Below are positions 15,988 through 25,113 of a stretch of DNA of 64,000 bases, piece after piece (position 1 is the stretch's first letter; every line of letters starts with the position of its first letter). The position numbers and the translations under genes are program-made. Below the pieces are notes generated by a model. That model was not told the origin of the DNA. It saw only the letters and a program-made list of their open reading frames with translations, and ran no database searches. The stretch comes from an uncultured Eggerthellaceae bacterium (lineage in GTDB: Bacteria > Actinomycetota > Coriobacteriia > Coriobacteriales > Eggerthellaceae): NCBI GenBank assembly GCA_958452575.1, contig CAUDUM010000002.1, positions 434,001 to 498,000 of the forward strand, in the 5' to 3' direction.

Positions 15988-16656
15988 TCAGCGACGCTCG
16001 AGGTGCAGCTTGTCGATGAGCTTGCGGTAGATGCGATCGCGGATCCACTGCTCGGTGGACAGGCGGATAGCGTCTTCCAGCGGCACCCAGCGCACGCCGC
16101 TGTTCTCGTCGGGCTTGATGCGGATCGGCTCGGCGGGATCGGCGATCGCCAAATACGTCACGTTGAGATGCAGATGCGAGCTCACGTACGCGCCGCGCTT
16201 CTCGTGCCCGTCGACGGTGAGCACCTCCAGGGAGTAGACGCCGCCCGGGCCGCAGAGCGGACGGAGGCCATCGACGGTCGGCGCCGAAGCCGCAGACGCA
16301 TCACCCGCCCCGTGCGCCTCCCCCGTCATCAAGCGCGCATGCGCGACGCCGGTCTCCTCCTGCAGCTCGCGCAGCGCCACCGCCGCAAGGTCGCACTCGC
16401 CATCGGCATGACCGCCGATCCAACTCCACGAGTCGTAGATGTTGTGGTAGACGAGCAGCGTCTGAGTGAACGAGGGGTCGACGGCCCAGATCGAGCACGC
16501 CATATGCGCCTGGGCACTGCGGACGAAGCAATCCGGATCGGTGTCGAGCGCGCGCAGGATTACACGCTTGTCCGCCGCCTCCTGCTCGTTGAACGGATCG
16601 AACGCGACGATCGCATCACGCAGCGCCTGACGATCCGCATCGTTTCTCTCATCCAT
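15988..16656 (-). CDS. NUDIX hydrolase
   Basis: This is a 222-residue NUDIX-fold hydrolase. The box reads G-G-H-A-D-G-E-C-D-L-A-A-V-A-L-R-E-L-Q-E-E-T-G-V. The essential R-E-x-x-E-E-x-G part is intact, but the first Glu of the consensus is shifted by one, with Cys in its place. The length and the G-G-H-A-D-G form fit the broad group annotated as NTP pyrophosphohydrolases or isopentenyl-diphosphate isomerase-like. The start is taken as the ATG at 16656 (M-D-E-R-N) with AGAGGGG upstream. It is expected to cleave a nucleoside diphosphate linked to another moiety; substrate unknown. Confidence 0.9.
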   Translation of the reverse strand: MDERNDADRQALRDAIVAFDPFNEQEAADKRVILRALDTDPDCFVRSAQAHMACSIWAVDPSFTQTLLVYHNIYDSWSWIGGHADGECDLAAVALRELQEETGVAHARLMTGEAHGAGDASAASAPTVDGLRPLCGPGGVYSLEVLTVDGHEKRGAYVSSHLHLNVTYLAIADPAEPIRIKPDENSGVRWVPLEDAIRLSTEQWIRDRIYRKLIDKLHLERR

Positions 16657-16684
16657 CCCCATCCCCCTCTTCCTCGGCAAAAAA

Positions 16685-16735
16685 GGGGCAGTCCTCCTGC
16701 CACGTTATCCAAAGGCGACAGGAGGACCGTTCCCC
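16685..16735. repeat. palindromic repeat, GGGAC family, copy 5
   Basis: GGGGCAGTCCTCCTG and CAGGAGGACCGTTCCCC pair with two mismatches around a 19-base loop, between the divergent NUDIX and EFR1 genes. Confidence 0.65.
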
Positions 16736-16833
16736 GTCGTGCTGATCACTTGCGTGCAACGCAGCGATTGTAGCATCATGGTCGCAACGCATCCGCCGCG
16801 CGGTGCGGCGGACCACGTCAAAAGGGGGTCACC

Positions 16834-17604
16834 ATGAAGATCTCGGCCGCGACCGTCCTGTATTTCAGCGGCACGTCCACAACCGAGAAGTACGCGAAGA
16901 GATTCGCCGCCGCGCTCCCCTATCGCACATCCTTCAGCAATATCCCCGTGGGGAGGCGCTGCTACCTCAGGTTGGACACCGACAATCTGCTGGTCTTGGC
17001 GGCGCCGGTGTATGGCGGTTACATTCCTTCGTTCATCTGGGACACCCTCGCCAGCGTTTCCGGCAATTCCGCGCCGGCGGTCCTGCTCGCGGTGTACGGC
17101 GCGCGCGACTACGACAACGCGTTGCTCGAGATGAGCGGCAAGCTCGCGAGCAAGGGCTTCGTGACCGTGGGCGCTGCCGCGCTCGTCGCGCAGCACTCCA
17201 TCGTGCCGTCGATCGCCGCCGGGCGCCCCAGCGACGCCGACCTGGACAGCGTGGCGGCTTTTGCCGCAACCATCGGCGAACGTCTCGACGGCATGGCATC
17301 GATCGCCGATGTGCCCGCGTTCTCGTTCAAAGGCGAGATGGGCACGGGCGCCGCACCCGGCATCGTGCCTGCGGTGGTGGAGGAATACTGCATCGACTGC
17401 AGCACATGCGCGTGGGGATGCCCGGCGTACGCCATCGAGGAGAGCAATCCGATCTGGACCGATCCCGAACGGTGCGTCTCGTGCATGCGCTGCATCGTCA
17501 ACTGCCCGTCGTCCGCGCGCACGGTTCCCGAGCCGGTGCTCGCGGGCGCAAGCACCATGCTGGCCGAAGTCGCCGACCCGTTGAAAGCCAACGAGTTTTT
17601 CTAG
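16834..17604 (+). CDS. EFR1-type flavodoxin/ferredoxin fusion
   Basis: This is a 256-residue protein. The N-terminal flavodoxin-like domain carries the loop Y-F-S-G-T-S-T-T-E-K and A-P-V-Y-G-G-Y-I-P. The C-terminal domain is a 2x[4Fe-4S] ferredoxin with C-x2-C-x2-C-x3-C-P (C-I-D-C-S-T-C-A-W-G-C-P) and C-V-S-C-M-R-C-I-V-N-C-P. The EFR1 family is of unknown exact role; combined FMN and Fe-S sites suggest an electron carrier in the cytoplasm. The start ATG at 16834 follows AAGGGGG. A terminator follows at 17657. Confidence 0.92.
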   Translation: MKISAATVLYFSGTSTTEKYAKRFAAALPYRTSFSNIPVGRRCYLRLDTDNLLVLAAPVYGGYIPSFIWDTLASVSGNSAPAVLLAVYGARDYDNALLEMSGKLASKGFVTVGAAALVAQHSIVPSIAAGRPSDADLDSVAAFAATIGERLDGMASIADVPAFSFKGEMGTGAAPGIVPAVVEEYCIDCSTCAWGCPAYAIEESNPIWTDPERCVSCMRCIVNCPSSARTVPEPVLAGASTMLAEVADPLKANEFF

Positions 17605-17656
17605 AGGCGCGTCGGGCCCGTCGCAACCGTCGGGACCGCTGATAACTGCCCGCGCT

Positions 17657-17690
17657 GGCGGAACGTCGCCTCGGCTGCGTTCCGCCTTTT
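17657..17690 (+). terminator. rho-independent terminator after EFR1 gene
   Basis: GGCGGAACG pairs perfectly with CGTTCCGCC and is followed by TTTTC. Confidence 0.85.
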
Positions 17691-17744
17691 CATTTGCCGT
17701 GCGCGGTATCATGGAAGGGTTACCGACTATGAGGGGAGCAGATC

Positions 17745-18362
17745 ATGAAGGTTCTTCTGATCAACGGCAGCCCGCACAAGGAGGGCTGCACCTACACCGC
17801 GCTGCGCGAGGTCGCCGACACGCTCGAGGCAGAGGGCGTCGAGACCGAGATCGTGTGGATCGGCACCAAGCCGGTTGCCGGCTGCATCGCATGCGGCACA
17901 TGCCGCGAGACGGGAAAATGCGTGTTCGACGACGTCGTGAACGAGACCATCGCCAAGCTGCCCGAAGCCGACGGCATCGTGGTGGGCTCGCCGGTGTACT
18001 ACGGCGGCCCCAGCGGCCAGATCCACGCGTTTTTGGACCGACTATTCTATGCGGGCAGCGGTTTTTCCGGCAAGGTGGGCGCTGCGGTGATGAGCTGCCG
18101 CCGCGGGGGCGCTTCAGCGACGTTCGACGTGCTCAACAAGTACTTCGGCATGAACAACATGCCCATCGCCACCTCGCAGTACTGGAACCAGGTCCACGGC
18201 AACACGCCCGATCAGGTGCGCCAGGACGAGGAGGGCCTGCAGACCATGCGCACGCTAGCGCGCAACATGGCCTGGATGCTCAAGTGCATCGAAGCGGGCC
18301 GCGCCGCCGGCATCGAATACCCGCAGCACGAAGCCCCCATCAAGACGAACTTCGTCCGTTAG
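17745..18362 (+). CDS. flavodoxin family / NADPH-dependent FMN reductase protein
   Basis: This is a 205-residue member of the same family as the gene at 2787-3323 but only distantly similar. The FMN loop M-K-V-L-L-I-N-G-S-P-H-K-E-G-C-T, the cysteine segment G-C-I-A-C-G-T-C-R-E-T-G-K-C and the flavin loop S-P-V-Y-Y-G-G-P-S-G are visible. The C-terminus is charged. It is a predicted cytoplasmic oxidoreductase reducing FMN or a partner protein. It starts at ATG 17745 after GGGAGCAG and is transcribed alone. Confidence 0.9.
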   Translation: MKVLLINGSPHKEGCTYTALREVADTLEAEGVETEIVWIGTKPVAGCIACGTCRETGKCVFDDVVNETIAKLPEADGIVVGSPVYYGGPSGQIHAFLDRLFYAGSGFSGKVGAAVMSCRRGGASATFDVLNKYFGMNNMPIATSQYWNQVHGNTPDQVRQDEEGLQTMRTLARNMAWMLKCIEAGRAAGIEYPQHEAPIKTNFVR

Positions 18363-18415
18363 ACGCCTCAGCTGTGCGGCGTCGGGCCACGCCCTACCGC
18401 ATCGCCCGTGCGTCG

Positions 18416-18715
18416 TCACACCAGGCGCGCAGTGGGGACGGCCACCATGTGGCCGGCGGCGTCCGCGAAGACGCTCATGGCGTCGTCGCGGCTGGAATAC
18501 AGATGCACGAAGGTGCCGGGCGCCTGCTTGCTCGGCGCCATCTCGAGCGCGGCCGCCTGCGAGCGCATGCTTTCACGCACGGCGCGGGCTTGCTCGGCCA
18601 CTTCGGCGCGTCGCGCCGCCCTCCCCTGCTTACGCTCAACGGTGGCTTGGCGTTTCTCCGAACGCCGTCCATCGCTCGCCCCGCAACGTCTCGTCAGCTT
18701 CTCGCGGAGGCTCAT
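18416..18715 (-). CDS. small basic hypothetical protein coupled to truA
   Basis: This 99-residue protein overlaps truA by four bases: its ATG (18715-18713) shares the truA stop TGA (18714-18712), and GGAGG lies just upstream. This ATGA coupling argues that it is real despite the lack of a recognisable domain. The first half is very basic and helical (R-R-x-E-K-R-Q-A-T-V-E-R-K), the second half compact with V-H-L-Y-S-S-R-D-D-A. It could bind RNA, but that is only suggested by charge. Confidence 0.65.
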   Translation of the reverse strand: MSLREKLTRRCGASDGRRSEKRQATVERKQGRAARRAEVAEQARAVRESMRSQAAALEMAPSKQAPGTFVHLYSSRDDAMSVFADAAGHMVAVPTARLV

Positions 18716-19533
18716 CGCCATCCCTCCGCCGGACCGCCTTCAGGTTCGGGGATCGATCCGCCCGGACCCGCATAGTTGACCTGCCAGAAATACAGCCCGG
18801 CAGCAGGGGCGTTCTCGCCGGCGGCGCGACGATCGCGCGCGGCAAGCACCTCTGCCACCCACTCGGGTGGGCGCTGACCGCGCCCCACCAGCGCAAGCGT
18901 GCCCACGATGGTGCGCACCATGGAGTGCAGGAACGCGTTTCCCACCACGCGGATCGCGATCATGTCATCCTCGCCCGCGGCGGTGACGCAGTCGATGTCG
19001 ATCGCCGAGACGTTGCGGCACGTGGGCTTGCCCTCTGCCGATGCCGCCATGCAGAAGCTCTTGAAATCATGCTCGCCGATCAGATGGGCGGCACCGGCGC
19101 GCATCGCGTCCACGTCGAGGTGCTTGGGCAGATGCCACACGCGATCCGCCAAAAGGACCGGCCGGTAGTCGCCCGTGAAGATGAAGTAGCGGTACACCCG
19201 CTCGACCGCGTCGAAGCGCGCAGAGAAACCTGATGGCGCCTCCTGCACGGCGGAAATCGCGATACGGTCGTCCACCAGGGCGTTGAGCGAGCGCTTGAGG
19301 CTGCGCGCCGTGCGGGCGGCAAGCTCCTCGTCGGAAAGATCGAAGCTGACCACCTGCCCGCGCGCATGCACGCCCGCATCGGTGCGGCCGGCGCACACCG
19401 TCTCGACATCGCGCCGATACAGCGTGCGCAGCGCAGTCTCGATCGAACCCTGCACCGTCAACTGCCCCGGCTGACGCGCGAACCCGCAAAACGGCGTGCC
19501 GTCATAGGAGACGGTCAAGGCAACGGTGCGCAC
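18712..19533 (-). CDS. truA: tRNA pseudouridine synthase TruA
   Basis: This 273-residue TruA makes pseudouridine at positions 38-40 of the tRNA anticodon stem. The start is GTG at 19533, giving R-T-V-A-L-T-V-S-Y-D-G-T-P-F-C-G-F. The catalytic segment A-G-R-T-D-A-G-V-H-A-R-G-Q-V with the essential Asp is intact. G-E-H-D-F-K-S-F-C and M-V-R-T-I-V-G-T-L further confirm the family. It starts nine bases after the leuS stop, so leuS, truA and the small downstream gene probably form one operon. Confidence 0.95.
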   Translation of the reverse strand: MRTVALTVSYDGTPFCGFARQPGQLTVQGSIETALRTLYRRDVETVCAGRTDAGVHARGQVVSFDLSDEELAARTARSLKRSLNALVDDRIAISAVQEAPSGFSARFDAVERVYRYFIFTGDYRPVLLADRVWHLPKHLDVDAMRAGAAHLIGEHDFKSFCMAASAEGKPTCRNVSAIDIDCVTAAGEDDMIAIRVVGNAFLHSMVRTIVGTLALVGRGQRPPEWVAEVLAARDRRAAGENAPAAGLYFWQVNYAGPGGSIPEPEGGPAEGWR

Positions 19534-19541
19534 GTCGGCAC

Positions 19542-22106
19542 CTATTTCGCGACCACATTGACGAGGCGGCCGGGGACGACGATGGCCTTCTTGACCTCCT
19601 TGCCCGCGATGGCGGACTCGACGGCGGCCAGACCAGCGGCGCGAACCTCGTCCTCGGGGGCATCGGCGGCCACCATGATGCGTGCCTTGACCTTGCCGTT
19701 CACCTGGACGGCGATCTCCACCTCGTCGGCCTTGGCCATCTCGGGGTCGAACGCGGGCCACGCCTCGGAGTGCACCGAGCCCTCGTGACCCAGCGCGGCA
19801 TGCCACAGCTCCTCGGCCCAATGCGGGACGATGGGCGCCATTAACTTCACAAGCGTCTCGGCCAGATCGATGTCGAACGACTGGGCGTGATCGCACGAGC
19901 GGCGCTGCTCAAGCGACGTCTTGCGCAGGTAGTCGCCCACCGCGTTGGACAGCTCCATGATGGCGGCGATGGCGGTGTTGAAGTTGTTGCGGTCGAAGTC
20001 CTCGGCCACCTTGCCCACGACGCGATGGCGCTCGCGCAGCACGGTCTTGGCAACCTCGTGGATCTGCTCGGTGGCAACCTCCTCGCCCGCGAACAGCGTC
20101 TCGTCGTCAGCGGCGCCGACCAGGTCGAACACCTGGCGCCACACGCGGTTGAGGAACTTGTAGATGCCCGCCAGGCCGTCCTCGTTCCACAGCTTCTCCT
20201 TGTCCGGAGGGCCCATGAACAGCATGGTCGCGCGCACGGCATCGGCGCCGTAGCCGGCGATCATGTCCTCGGGCGACACGACGTTGCCCTTGGACTTGCT
20301 CATCACGTCGCCATGGGAGTCGAGCACCATGCCCTGGCACAGCAGGTTCTTGAACGGCTCGTCGAAATCGAGCAGCCCCGCGTCGCGCAGCACCTTAGTG
20401 AAGAAGCGGCTGTACAGCAGATGCAGGATGGCGTGCTCGATGCCGCCGATGTACTGGTCGACCGGCAGCCAGTGGTTGGCGTTGGCCGGATCGAACGGCG
20501 CCTGGTCGTTGTGCGGATCGGTGTAGCGCATGTAATACCAGCTGGAGCACGTGAACGTGTCCATGGTGTCGGTCTCGCGGCGGGCCGGAGCGCCGCACAC
20601 GGGGCAGGTGCACTTGGCGAACTCCTCGTGCGTGGCCAGCGTCTCGCCGGCGGACAGGTCGATGTCCTCGGGCAGCATCACGGGCAGGTCCTCCTCGGGC
20701 ACCGGCACCACGCCGCAGTGCTCGCAGTGGATGGCCGGGATGGGGTTGCCCCAGTAGCGCTGGCGGCTGATCAGCCAATCGCGAAGACGGAACTCCACCT
20801 TGCGGCGGCCGGTGCCGGCGGCCTCCAAATCGGCGACGATCGCCGCCTCGCCGTCGGAGTGCTTGCCGCCCACCATGCCGGTGTACTTGCCGGACTGCAC
20901 CAGGATGCCCTCGGCGGCATAGGCCGCCTCCCAGTCCACAGAGGTCACCACACGACCCTGCTCGTCCTTGAGCTGGGGATACAGCGGATCGTCCTCGCCC
21001 AGGATGATGGGGATGATGGGCAGGTCGTACTTGCGGGCGAACTCGAAGTCGCGCTGGTCGCCGCAGGGCACGGCCATGACCGCGCCGGTGCCGTAGTCTG
21101 CCACCACGTAGTCGGCCACCCACACGGGCACCTGCTCGCCGTTGATGGGGTTGATCATGTAGCGGCCCGTGAACACGCCGTGCTTCTCTCGGTCGCCCTG
21201 GGCGCGCTCGACGGCGCTCACCTTTTTGGCGGCCTCGGCAAACTCCATGACCTCCTGCTCGCGCTCGGTGCCGGCAACCAGATCGTGCAGACCGGCGTAC
21301 TCGGGCGCCAGCACGAAGAAGCTGCAGCCGAACAGCGTGTCGGCGCGGGTGGTGAACACGGTGATCTTGGTCTCGGCGTCTTCCTTGCCCTCAAGCGGAG
21401 CCAGCGTGAAGTCGACCTCGGCGCCCTCGGAGCGGCCGATCCAGTTGGCCTGCTGCTGCTTGACGCGCTCGGGCCAGCCGTCCAGCTGATCCAGGTCGTC
21501 CAGCAGCTCCTGGGCGTAGTCGGTGATCTTGAAGTACCACTGCGTCAGGTCGCGCTTCTCGACCTCGGAGTCGCAGCGCCAGCAGCGGCCCTCGGTGACC
21601 TGCTCGTTGGCCAGCACCGTCTTGCAGCCGGGGCACCAGTTGACCGGGCTGTTGCGGCGCTCAACCAATCCGCGCTTCCAGAACTGCAAAAAGATCCACT
21701 GGCCCCAACGATAGTACTCGGGGTCGCACGCCACCACGGTGCGGTCCCAGTCATAGCTGAAGCCCATGCGCTTGAAGCTGGCCTTCTGCGTCTCGATGTT
21801 GGCATAGGTCCACTTGGCGGGATGGCTGTGATGCTTGATGGCCGCATTCTCGGCCGGCAGGCCGAACGCGTCCCAGCCCATGGGGTGCAGCACGTTGAAC
21901 CCGCGCATCTTGGAATAGCGGGCGATCACGTCTCCGTAGGTGTAGTTGCTCACGTGGCCCATGTGGATGTCGCCCGAGGGGTACGGGAACATCTCCAGCA
22001 CGTACTTCTTGGGCTTGGAACCATCGGTCTCGACCTTGTTCTGGCCGGTCTCTTCCCACACCTTCTGCCAGCGGGGCTCCAACTCATGCGGGTTGTACTG
22101 TTTCAT
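19542..22106 (-). CDS. leuS: leucyl-tRNA synthetase
   Basis: This is an 854-residue class I aminoacyl-tRNA synthetase charging tRNA-Leu. The N-terminus [14 protein letters not shown] is canonical, so ATG 22106 is the start. HIGH appears as H-M-G-H in P-S-G-D-I-H-M-G-H, and KMSKS as V-M-S-K-S-K-G-N. The CP1 editing domain (T-T-R-A-D-T-L-F-G...[11 protein letters not shown]) and zinc-binding cysteines (C-P-G-C, C-W-R-C) are present. A TATAAT on the minus strand at 22223-22218 is a likely -10. No T-box leader is seen. Confidence 0.98.
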   Translation of the reverse strand: MKQYNPHELEPRWQKVWEETGQNKVETDGSKPKKYVLEMFPYPSGDIHMGHVSNYTYGDVIARYSKMRGFNVLHPMGWDAFGLPAENAAIKHHSHPAKWTYANIETQKASFKRMGFSYDWDRTVVACDPEYYRWGQWIFLQFWKRGLVERRNSPVNWCPGCKTVLANEQVTEGRCWRCDSEVEKRDLTQWYFKITDYAQELLDDLDQLDGWPERVKQQQANWIGRSEGAEVDFTLAPLEGKEDAETKITVFTTRADTLFGCSFFVLAPEYAGLHDLVAGTEREQEVMEFAEAAKKVSAVERAQGDREKHGVFTGRYMINPINGEQVPVWVADYVVADYGTGAVMAVPCGDQRDFEFARKYDLPIIPIILGEDDPLYPQLKDEQGRVVTSVDWEAAYAAEGILVQSGKYTGMVGGKHSDGEAAIVADLEAAGTGRRKVEFRLRDWLISRQRYWGNPIPAIHCEHCGVVPVPEEDLPVMLPEDIDLSAGETLATHEEFAKCTCPVCGAPARRETDTMDTFTCSSWYYMRYTDPHNDQAPFDPANANHWLPVDQYIGGIEHAILHLLYSRFFTKVLRDAGLLDFDEPFKNLLCQGMVLDSHGDVMSKSKGNVVSPEDMIAGYGADAVRATMLFMGPPDKEKLWNEDGLAGIYKFLNRVWRQVFDLVGAADDETLFAGEEVATEQIHEVAKTVLRERHRVVGKVAEDFDRNNFNTAIAAIMELSNAVGDYLRKTSLEQRRSCDHAQSFDIDLAETLVKLMAPIVPHWAEELWHAALGHEGSVHSEAWPAFDPEMAKADEVEIAVQVNGKVKARIMVAADAPEDEVRAAGLAAVESAIAGKEVKKAIVVPGRLVNVVAK

Positions 22107-22384
22107 GGTGACAGCTTTCTTCGCGGTGCCTGACATCCTGCATCGCCGCGATCGGGACGGACGCACGCGGCAGGCGCGCGACGACGTCCAAAAGGCGGCA
22201 TGTTTTCGCAACGCCCCATTATAAAGGCAGATGGACGGCATGCGGAGGCGGACATGCAGGTTCCGAGCGATTTCCAAGAGCGAGCGCACGCACGATCGGG
22301 ATGCGGAGGCATCGGCGTACCGCATCGGCACGCGGACGGCGGTTTGCGGACCGGCAGGATGCAGGCTCTTCCCCACCGCCGCAT

Positions 22385-23578
22385 CTACGCCGCTTCCCTC
22401 GCCAGCAGGGTGAGGGTGCGCAGGTTAGAGTCGGTCATGAAACGCACCTGATCCAGCGCGAAGGTGCGGCCGCATATCGCCGACACGCGGCGCAGCGCCT
22501 TCCGCCAGCCGCCGCTGTGGAGGATGCGGTCGACCATCTTGCGGTACGTGGCCTCGTTTGCCGCCTTCACCGAGGCGGTGGCGCCACCGGCCGCGAGCTG
22601 CCGGCACACCATGTCGGCGTAGCGCATCTCGTCCCAAGCATGCAGGCACAGTCCCTCGCGACGATAGTACTCCGCCATCGTGGAGTCGCAGGCGGGCGGC
22701 GTGAACGGGCACGACGTCGCCCGATGCGTCCGCGCGATCTCGCGATCCGTCAGCCCGAAGTAGTCGTAGCACACATCGGAGGTCAGGCCCGTATCGTCGC
22801 GGCCCATCGACGTCCATGTGGGATCCATGTGGTAGAAGCGCCCGTCGATGCGCACCGCCAGCCATGCATGGGGACCCCACGCCAGGTCCCGCCCGTTGGC
22901 CGCGCGCGCCTCGCCCGTCAGCAGCGCCGCCATGATGCCGCATCGCTGCAGCAGAAGCTGGGTCGCCTTCGCGAACCCCGAGCACACCGCCAGATGATCC
23001 ACCAGCGCCCCGGTCGCCTCGTAGGGCCGCATGAACGCATCGCTTCGCGAGTCGTCCAGCCCGGCGGTCGGCCGGTCGTAGCGCGTGCCGCCCGCCACGT
23101 GGGTGAACGCCGCCTTTGCGATCAGGTACTCGTCGACGCTCGAAGGCAGCGAGCGCTTGAAAGTCGTCGCTGCCGCCAGAAGCGCCCCGTCGTCGCCCGA
23201 GCGCGCGTCGTCGCAGCGATCGAGAAGCACCTCCGCCCGCCCCGGCCAGGCGCTCAACCGCGCGCCCCTGCCAAGCCAATGGACCTCGGGGTGGTCGGCC
23301 CTCACCATCCGCACCACCCGGAACACCTCTTCGCTGGACGCCAGGCCGCGCACCGTCGTACGCGGGCGACCCTCGATCATCGCCTCGCAGATGTCTTCGT
23401 AGGCCCGGCGCTCCACGCCCGCCAGCGTGCTGTACACGTAGTGGATGCGCTCGTCGGGCGGGAGGATCAAGCCCTCCGCATCTGCCGCGCCCCGCACGGC
23501 GCGCGCGCCGGAGACGCCGCGCCCTCCGCCGGCGGCCACGCCGTCCGCAACCCGCCCTATCGCCGATAGCCAATCCAT
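22385..23578 (-). CDS. transglutaminase-fold (papain-like) protein of the GTPase cluster
   Basis: This 397-residue protein contains a transglutaminase-like core. The catalytic triad is visible: Cys199 in A-V-C-S-G-F-A-K-A, His237 in W-G-P-H-A-W-L-A-V and Asp252 in F-Y-H-M-D-P-T-W. The start ATG at 23578 overlaps the stop of the upstream gene, so translation is coupled (ATG 23581 is possible). The N-terminal 190 residues are unassigned and the C-terminal 130 residues contain Cys-rich helical segments. In eukaryotes and bacteria such domains are proteases, acyltransferases or deamidases. It is last in a co-oriented set with GAP1-like, GTPase and adaptor genes and may be the effector; this is inference. 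Confidence 0.8.
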   Translation of the reverse strand: MDWLSAIGRVADGVAAGGGRGVSGARAVRGAADAEGLILPPDERIHYVYSTLAGVERRAYEDICEAMIEGRPRTTVRGLASSEEVFRVVRMVRADHPEVHWLGRGARLSAWPGRAEVLLDRCDDARSGDDGALLAAATTFKRSLPSSVDEYLIAKAAFTHVAGGTRYDRPTAGLDDSRSDAFMRPYEATGALVDHLAVCSGFAKATQLLLQRCGIMAALLTGEARAANGRDLAWGPHAWLAVRIDGRFYHMDPTWTSMGRDDTGLTSDVCYDYFGLTDREIARTHRATSCPFTPPACDSTMAEYYRREGLCLHAWDEMRYADMVCRQLAAGGATASVKAANEATYRKMVDRILHSGGWRKALRRVSAICGRTFALDQVRFMTDSNLRTLTLLAREAA

Positions 23579-25092
23579 CATCTCCCCTTTCCCTTGCCGA
23601 ACGGAAATCCGCCGCGCCCGCCGAACAGCGAGCGGCGCTGCGAGCCGCTCCGGGGCGGGCCGCCCGCAGGCATGCCGCCTCCGGCCAGGTCGCCTCCGTC
23701 CGCACCGGCTGCGCGACGACGCTTCCGCAGATGCTCCGCCCCGCGGCGCAGCACCCGTCCCGCAACCGGCTCGACGGCGCGCGGATCGTCGTCGGGGGCA
23801 GGCCCCAACGCGTCCATGGCAGCCGACAGCGCCGCGAAGCAGCGCGCCGCCGCGTCGAGGAACGCGCGCGAGCGCGCCGGAGCCTCCATCATCATCGACG
23901 TCAGCATCGTCAGAAGGTGCCCGCGGTACCGCTCGTCCGGCTGGCTCCAACGGCGCAGCACATAGGCGACCGCCGCCTCCGCCGACGCCTCGTCGAGGCC
24001 GGCGATCGAATCCAGCACGCGCCCCGCCATCACCTGCTTGAAGCGTTCCGTGCCCCGCTCCTCGACAAACGCGAGCGTCCCGACGGGATCCAGCAGCCGA
24101 TGCAGCCCCATCCGCGTCGCGCGGTACACCTCGAACGCGCGGTCCAGCTCCTCCAAGTCGAGCCCCACCCGCAGCTCGCGGTCGCACAGATCCCGGAATG
24201 CCGCCAGCTCGTCGGGGCATTCGTGCCACCCGCGCTCCACCAGGGCCTCAAACGACGCGCCCACGACCGTGCGCGGATACGGCCCCTCATCGAACCCGCC
24301 CGACTCCAGAACGCCCGACGCGTCGCGCACCAGGCCGTCGCGCGGATCGAACACCAGGCAGGCGTCGCGCACGTAGGCGGGCGTGTTGCGCTCGAAATCC
24401 TCGCGGGAGATGCCGCAGAGGATGGCGCCGGCGGTCGCCAGGTTGTCGCAGCCCACCACGAAGCTCACCTGGCGCGCGAGCGTCAGCGGCAGCGAATAGG
24501 TCGCGAGCGCCACCCATCGAAGCGCTTCGGTCCCTCCTTCCAGGATTGCCACGGAACGGCCCTCGGAGGCGGCGAGCACCGTCGCGCGCGCCAGGCGCGC
24601 CGCGGCTTCCATCTCAGCCGTGCCCGAAAGGCTCCACCGCGTGCCGCGCTCATCGATCGCGCCCGCGGGAGAGGCGTCGACCGGCGGCAGGAATGCCGGC
24701 GGCTCCTCCGCGTTGACCTCGTCGAACGCCATCGAGCGCCGCCAAAACGCCGCGCACGCCAACTCGATCGGGTGGAAGTCGAGCTGATCGGCCGGCAGCA
24801 CGACCGCATGGCGCAGCACGTTGCCCGCGCGGCCACCCGGACCCATGTAGTCATGCGGCAGCTTGGTGTTGCACGCCCACACCGCGCCGCACCCCTCGAC
24901 CGGCGCATAACCGAACACCGTCGCACCCGCCGTCCGGGGCACGTCGAACGGCAGCAGGCGATGGAATCCCGTGCCGACGTCAAGCCCCGCGCCCGGCAAG
25001 CCCTCGTCGTAGGAGAACACCTGCAGCCCGTCGCCAGCGCCCTGGATGCCACGGCGGCACGACGTGTAGATGATCTGATGGGCCTCGCGCAT
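23578..25092 (-). CDS. GAP1-like (GTPase-associated protein 1)
   Basis: This 504-residue protein starts at ATG 25092 after AAAGGAGGAG. The N-terminus (residues 1-110) has the pattern of the GTPase-associated protein 1 family: Q-I-I-Y-T-S-C-R-R-G-I, then G-D-G-L-Q-V-F-S-Y-D-E-G-L and later R-A-G-N-V-L-R-H-A-V. The middle part (S-L-P-L-T-L-A-R-Q-V-S-F-V) also fits. The C-terminal half is helical and ends in a Gly/Arg-rich tail. In predicted conflict systems GAP1 proteins sit beside GTPases of the type found next door. Their biochemical role is not established. The family call is from memory of domain patterns and should be checked by profile search. Confidence 0.7.
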   Translation of the reverse strand: MREAHQIIYTSCRRGIQGAGDGLQVFSYDEGLPGAGLDVGTGFHRLLPFDVPRTAGATVFGYAPVEGCGAVWACNTKLPHDYMGPGGRAGNVLRHAVVLPADQLDFHPIELACAAFWRRSMAFDEVNAEEPPAFLPPVDASPAGAIDERGTRWSLSGTAEMEAAARLARATVLAASEGRSVAILEGGTEALRWVALATYSLPLTLARQVSFVVGCDNLATAGAILCGISREDFERNTPAYVRDACLVFDPRDGLVRDASGVLESGGFDEGPYPRTVVGASFEALVERGWHECPDELAAFRDLCDRELRVGLDLEELDRAFEVYRATRMGLHRLLDPVGTLAFVEERGTERFKQVMAGRVLDSIAGLDEASAEAAVAYVLRRWSQPDERYRGHLLTMLTSMMMEAPARSRAFLDAAARCFAALSAAMDALGPAPDDDPRAVEPVAGRVLRRGAEHLRKRRRAAGADGGDLAGGGMPAGGPPRSGSQRRSLFGGRGGFPFGKGKGR

Positions 25093-25113
25093 CTGCTCCT
25101 CCTTTCCTTGCGC

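Noticed and set aside
15650..16048. 132-residue open frame on the minus strand, considered as a transposase remnant
   Set aside because: No ribosome-binding site, no recognisable transposase motif, and it overlaps the NUDIX gene and a terminator.
22107..22384. T-box leader upstream of leuS
   Set aside because: The conserved T-box sequence and antiterminator pairing were not found; only a -10 candidate is visible.
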